DNA of 64,000 nt from CALODL01 sp942492115. Its GTDB lineage: Bacteria; Planctomycetota; Phycisphaerae; UBA1845; CAIVHJ01. The notes beneath the pieces were generated by a model. That model was not told the DNA's origin, did no database searches, and was given only the letters and a program-made list of their open reading frames with translations. Positions within the stretch are counted from its first letter, which is position 1, and each line of letters opens with the position of its first letter. Below are positions 60,857 to 64,000 of this stretch, one piece after another. The position numbers and the translations under genes are program-made. The stretch lies in contig CALODL010000035.1 in the NCBI GenBank assembly GCA_942492115.1, forward strand, positions 75,534 through 139,533, written 5' to 3'.

Positions 60857-62827
60857 ATGAATAAGACCTTGTGGATGATCGCGGCACTGACCGGTGGCAT
60901 GATACTGGGGATCGCCGGCTGCAGCTCGAGCACGCCGGCACCACCGACCACTGACGACAAGACGCCCACGATGACTGATGACGGCGATACAACGGGTGAC
61001 ATGACAGCTGACGATACCATGGACGGAGGGGGCTCCGACGGTATGACGGACAATACCGGTGACATGACCGGGACCGATGATGACATGATGTCGACCGACG
61101 ATACGGCCATTGTGCCTGAAATCGAGGAAGAGGCTGTTCTGGCCCTGCTTGCCGAAGGTGTCCAGGATGACACGAACAACAGCGATACGCCTTCGACCAC
61201 GACAACGGAGGATCCGTTCTTCGGCGAGGATCCCGACCTGTATGGCGGCGTCGATCTCGACCAGGCTGATGATGTCAACCTGGGCACCATTCTCGATTCG
61301 GACCGCGACGCCCTGGGCCGATCGTCAGCGCAGGCGGTGGCGCCGGTCATCCATGGTTTCCTGGGTGGGCTGACCGAACGGACCACCACGACGAATGGTC
61401 TCATGCGCGGCCGGTGGTTCAACGCCAGCAAGGAGCCGGGCGGCGTATTCCGCGGGGAGTGGATCGAACTGTCGACCGCTGGTGAGGTTCGTCTGGGGCG
61501 TTTCACGGCCAAATACATTAACGACGATGGCAGCTTCCAGGGTTTTCTGCGTGGCCGCTGGGCAGTTGGCCCGAACGGTTCCGGGTTCTTCCTGGGCCGA
61601 TGGCTCGATGCCAATGATCAAGACCTCGGTGTCCTGCGCGGAAAATGGCGCGATGGCGAGAACGGCGGGCAGTTCGTCGGTCGCTGGGCCGGCTTCGATA
61701 TATGCTCGGAGGCAGAGGACGTCGATGGCGATACTCAGGATACACAAAGCATCGACATCGTCGATGTTCTCAACGGTGCCGACGTGACGGCACCGGTGAT
61801 CGATATGACCACGCGCAGCGAATCACAGGAGCTCTCCGATGTGCAGGTCCGGGGTGCGATCCCGTGCGTGACATCCGGCCAGCCCTTCGGTTTTTTGAGA
61901 GGTACGCATGTCGCGGGTACAGACACCGAGCCCGGCACGTTCACCGGCCGGTGGGTTGACGGCCAGGGCACGATCACGGGTACCCTGCGCGGTGTATTCG
62001 GGCCGGCCGACGTCGTCTCGTCCATCGCAGTCGAGATCGAGGAACCGATGGACGCGGCGCCGCAACCGCAGACGATCACGGTCAGTCCTGACGATTATGC
62101 AGATGGGACCAAACTGACCAGCACCAGCGAATGGGTGACCCTCAGGACGACGGTGGCCGACGGGGAGATCGTTGGCCTGTTCGAGATTACCGCAAGCGAA
62201 GATGGTCAGGGCAATGCGCCGAGCGGCAGTTTCGTGTTCGGCCACTCGGACATTCCTTTCTTCAACAATGACCGCAGGTTGCGCATGGATTTCGCTTACC
62301 CGGCCAGCATGGTTCAGATCACGTTCGGGGGCGGGACCTTCAGCGAGACCGAGATCGGTCGCCTCTCTGCTTACAATGCGTCCAACGAACTGATCGCCGA
62401 ATACGTGACGCAGCCGCTCGAGGCCGGCCAGAACGAGGTCATGACCATCAACCGCGAGGACAGTGATATTGCGTGGGCCGTTGCCTACATAGCAGATGGT
62501 GAAGGTAGTTTTGGTCGCCTTGATGATCTGGTCTTTACTCTGACCGAGGTGCCGGCTGAGGAGAACATTGGAGTTCTGCCTCCGCCGCCCGGGACCGTAT
62601 TCGATGGCCTGGGCGTGTTCGTGGGTGAGGTCCAGGACGGTGCCGGCGAGACCACGGGTTATCTGCGTGGACACTACGGGACCAGCGCTCGGGGGGTGCA
62701 TGTCTTCCGCGGTCGTTACCTGGATGCCGAAATGAATCCGCGCGGATTCCTCAAGGGTCGCTGGACGCGACCGTCAGAAGGGACCGAGGGGCCCATGACG
62801 GGCTACTGGTCCGGCAGCGAAATTTGA
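60857..62827 (+). CDS. Lipoprotein with acidic Thr/Asp/Met linker and RGxW repeats
   Basis: A 656-residue lipoprotein (lipobox GIAGCSS) with GGGAG 7 bases before the ATG. Residues about 28-85 form a low-complexity stretch of Asp, Thr, Met and Gly. The rest carries beta-hairpin-like repeats of about 20-35 residues ending in RGxW or GRW (LMRGRWFNASKEPGGVFRGEW, FLRGRWAVGPNGSGFFLGRW, VLRGKWRDGENGGQFVGRW, TFTGRWVDGQGTITGTLRG, YLRGHYGTSARGVHVFRGRY, FLKGRWTRPSEG). A separate beta domain (about 395-575) interrupts the series. No family name is certain. Repetition and lipid anchor suggest an extended envelope protein. A strong terminator follows. Confidence 0.75.
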   Translation: MNKTLWMIAALTGGMILGIAGCSSSTPAPPTTDDKTPTMTDDGDTTGDMTADDTMDGGGSDGMTDNTGDMTGTDDDMMSTDDTAIVPEIEEEAVLALLAEGVQDDTNNSDTPSTTTTEDPFFGEDPDLYGGVDLDQADDVNLGTILDSDRDALGRSSAQAVAPVIHGFLGGLTERTTTTNGLMRGRWFNASKEPGGVFRGEWIELSTAGEVRLGRFTAKYINDDGSFQGFLRGRWAVGPNGSGFFLGRWLDANDQDLGVLRGKWRDGENGGQFVGRWAGFDICSEAEDVDGDTQDTQSIDIVDVLNGADVTAPVIDMTTRSESQELSDVQVRGAIPCVTSGQPFGFLRGTHVAGTDTEPGTFTGRWVDGQGTITGTLRGVFGPADVVSSIAVEIEEPMDAAPQPQTITVSPDDYADGTKLTSTSEWVTLRTTVADGEIVGLFEITASEDGQGNAPSGSFVFGHSDIPFFNNDRRLRMDFAYPASMVQITFGGGTFSETEIGRLSAYNASNELIAEYVTQPLEAGQNEVMTINREDSDIAWAVAYIADGEGSFGRLDDLVFTLTEVPAEENIGVLPPPPGTVFDGLGVFVGEVQDGAGETTGYLRGHYGTSARGVHVFRGRYLDAEMNPRGFLKGRWTRPSEGTEGPMTGYWSGSEI

Positions 62828-62851
62828 GTACATGACCAGCTGAACATATTG

Positions 62852-62885
62852 GGGCGGGTACCGCGGCGGTGCCCGCCCTTTTCTT
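62852..62885 (+). terminator. Intrinsic terminator after the RGxW-repeat lipoprotein
   Basis: A 12-bp stem (62852-62863 with 62867-62878, one G-T pair) and a 3-base loop, followed by TTTTCTTG. It begins 25 bases after the stop codon. Confidence 0.82.
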
Positions 62886-63228
62886 GTGGTTCTTCACGGA
62901 TCTGCCGCCGGACGTCCTCCCCGACTGCGCCTCGCCCGTCAAACAGGTTGGCATCATGACGGCGTGCGGGGTTCCAATCCTAGCCCTCGTGGTCCCATGT
63001 CCTGAACGGGCTTCACCGATCGCTTTCCCCCGCAGCGGCCCACGCCTCGAACCCTCCGCCACGCGTGCGTCAACAAGGATCATGTGCGCAGGCCCATCCC
63101 GGGATGTCGTGAAGGACGTTTTCTTGCGCGAGGACCATAGGGGCGTGGACAAGATGTTGGCGTTCGACAGGAGGCGGCTACAATGATCTGAAGGCAGCGG
63201 TACTTGCGAGGCACGTGAGGACAGCGAC
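62886..63228 (+). other. Intergenic stretch with a promoter candidate
   Basis: No supported gene. Near the 3' end TTGGCG (63157-63162) and TACAAT (63179-63184) form a -35/-10 pair with a 16-base spacer, 45 bases before the prepilin-like ATG at 63229. The rest shows no motif I can name. Confidence 0.45.
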
Positions 63229-63648
63229 ATGTGGGTCAATCTGCGTCGAGGTCATCGTGGTTTCACTCTGGTGGAACTGCTGGTGGTCATCGCGATCATC
63301 GGAGTGCTCGTTGGCATTCTGATGCCGAGTCTGGCGGGCGCCCGTTCAGAGGCGCGGATGACGGCCTGTCTGGCGAATATCCGCAGCCAGGCCATGATCA
63401 TATGCCTGTTACTGCCCCTGGTTGGGGCCAACGCTGGCGGTGACTTCTCGGCTGCACCCGCGGCGGCGCCGGTCGAGCTTCGGTTGCCTGACCTGAAAGG
63501 CCAGGACAAGGACCTCGCCGAGCTCAGGGGCAATGTGGTCGTGGTGAGCTTCTGGGCAAGCTGGTGTGCCCCTGCATCGAGGAGATGCCGAGCCTCCACC
63601 GGCTTGCCAACGAGATGCGCGACAAGCCGTTCGCGGTCATCGGCGTGA
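63229..63648 (+). CDS. Prepilin-type N-terminus joined to a TlpA-like thioredoxin; frameshifted near 63570
   Basis: The first about 55 residues are a textbook type II pseudopilin start: GFTLVELLVVIAIIGVL, with the prepilin peptidase site after Gly11, then LMPSLAGARSEARMTACLANIRSQAM. From that last Met the sequence becomes a second hydrophobic signal (MIICLLLPLVGANAGG) and a TlpA/thioredoxin domain (LRLPDLKGQ, VVVVSFWASWCA). At the CxxC site a C-run appears one base short: WCAPC is expected, but the frame turns to APASRR and stops at 63648. Two oddities in 200 bases suggest an assembly join or a decayed gene. GAGGA lies 7 bases before the ATG. Confidence 0.6.
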   Translation: MWVNLRRGHRGFTLVELLVVIAIIGVLVGILMPSLAGARSEARMTACLANIRSQAMIICLLLPLVGANAGGDFSAAPAAAPVELRLPDLKGQDKDLAELRGNVVVVSFWASWCAPASRRCRASTGLPTRCATSRSRSSA

Positions 63649-64000
63649 ATCGGGGCGAGGCGCGGCTTCGGGTCAAGACGATGGTGCAGCGCCTCGGGAT
63701 CGGGTTTCCCGTTCTGCTCGTCGGGGACGGCGCCGCGTTCAACCGCTGGGGGGCCACCGTGCTGCCGACGACCTATGTGCTGGACGGCAAGGGCGTTATC
63801 CGTTACGTCGGACGCGGCCCTTTGGAATGGGACGGGGTCGAGGTTCGGGAGGTGCTGGACGCCCTACTGGCTGACGAGGCCGCCCTCAGGGGCGTTTCAT
63901 CACCGGCCACCAGCTCGCGGAAAGGAACAGGCCCGCGAGCACCACGGGCAGGGGCCGTTCCCATGCCCGCAGAATTCGGCCCGACAGACTCACCACACAG
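63570..64000 (+). CDS. Continuation of the TlpA-like thioredoxin in the shifted frame (open at window edge)
   Basis: In this frame thioredoxin homology resumes directly: the second active-site Cys in PCIEEMPSLHRLANEMRD, then FAVIGVN, FPVLLVGDGAAFNRWGATVLPTTYVLDGKGVIRYVGRGPL with the conserved cis-Pro in LPTTYV, and a final helix VREVLDALLADEA. Such proteins reduce disulfides of periplasmic apocytochromes or other targets. The frame has no stop before the window ends, although the domain is complete near 63880, which hints at a further error or an extension. Confidence 0.6.
63886..63999 (-). CDS. Possible C-terminus of a membrane protein entering from beyond the window
   Basis: A minus-strand frame open from the edge gives 37 residues ending in ILRAWERPLPVVLAGLFLSA followed by SWWPVMKRP and a stop at 63886. 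A final hydrophobic helix with a basic end resembles the last segment of CcdA/DsbD-like or similar membrane proteins, which would suit a thioredoxin neighbour. The fragment is too short to be sure. Confidence 0.25.
   Translation of the reverse strand, partial: CVVSLSGRILRAWERPLPVVLAGLFLSASWWPVMKRP

Noticed and set aside
1..64000. tRNA, rRNA, CRISPR, IS element or prophage
   Set aside because: No cloverleaf, repeat-spacer array, transposase, integrase or phage structural gene was recognised on either strand.

Overview
The window looks like chromosomal DNA of a Planctomycetota bacterium, probably of Phycisphaerae type. This rests on inference from content: high G+C, a prepilin start of the GFTLVELLVVIAIIGVL type, many secreted or lipobox proteins, cytochrome-c-like CxxCH proteins, DUF1111, FGE-sulfatase and CRTAC1/FG-GAP families, and dockerin-like endings on secreted proteins. 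I saw no rRNA, tRNA, CRISPR array, insertion sequence or phage gene. The window reads as ordinary backbone, rich in envelope and signalling genes.

Layout. 1-1.6 kb: a cut gadB divergent from a 4-aminobutyrate aminotransferase (GABA shunt). 1.8-6.1 kb: an HtrA protease, then an ABC exporter coupled by ATGA to a DUF1854 protein. 6.2-12.9 kb: a secreted hypothetical protein, CutC, a secreted protein with the shared C-terminal module, and two TPR proteins. 13-23.5 kb: a RecQ with an unusual basic tail, a split beta-propeller/cytochrome protein related to the middle domain of hydrazine synthase alpha, a MASE1 hybrid histidine kinase, a VTT/DedA-like membrane protein, a B12-binding radical SAM protein and a DUF454 protein. 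23.6-29.5 kb: an MFS transporter, then a tight + strand run of lipoprotein, OprB porin, DUF3313 lipoprotein and formylglycine-generating enzyme. 29.7-34.7 kb: a giant subtilase, frameshifted, ending in the shared module. 34.8-39.6 kb: pqiA-pqiB, a Cys-rich secreted protein behind a sigma-54-like promoter, a MarR regulator, and a phosphatase-like lipoprotein with a terminal CxxCH.

39.7-45.9 kb: an overlapping trio (CRTAC1-like FG-GAP protein, membrane histidine kinase, NtrC-type sigma-54 activator) facing a two-gene secreted/lipoprotein operon that itself has a sigma-54-like promoter. This is the best candidate for a coherent uncharacterised regulatory system. 46-53.4 kb: an alginate-export-type porin, a tandem double DUF1111 haem protein running by frameshift into a flavoprotein, an IPTL-CTERM LVIVD-repeat protein and a MerR/TipAS regulator. 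53.6-64 kb: a STAS protein, a PQQ-type propeller, an LCAT-like lipase, a disintegrin-repeat protein with the shared module, a frameshifted amidohydrolase, an RGxW-repeat lipoprotein, and a prepilin/TlpA chimera at the edge.

Two themes stand out. Three unrelated secreted proteins (7653-9617, 29717-34733, 57238-59448) end in the same module of about 300 residues: Cys/Trp-rich segment, two dockerin-like acidic loops, then a cohesin-like beta domain. In addition, five genes carry apparent reading-frame breaks (near 15852, 33441, 50705, 59955 and 63570). Base-level errors in the assembly or genuine decay must be told apart before these proteins are interpreted.
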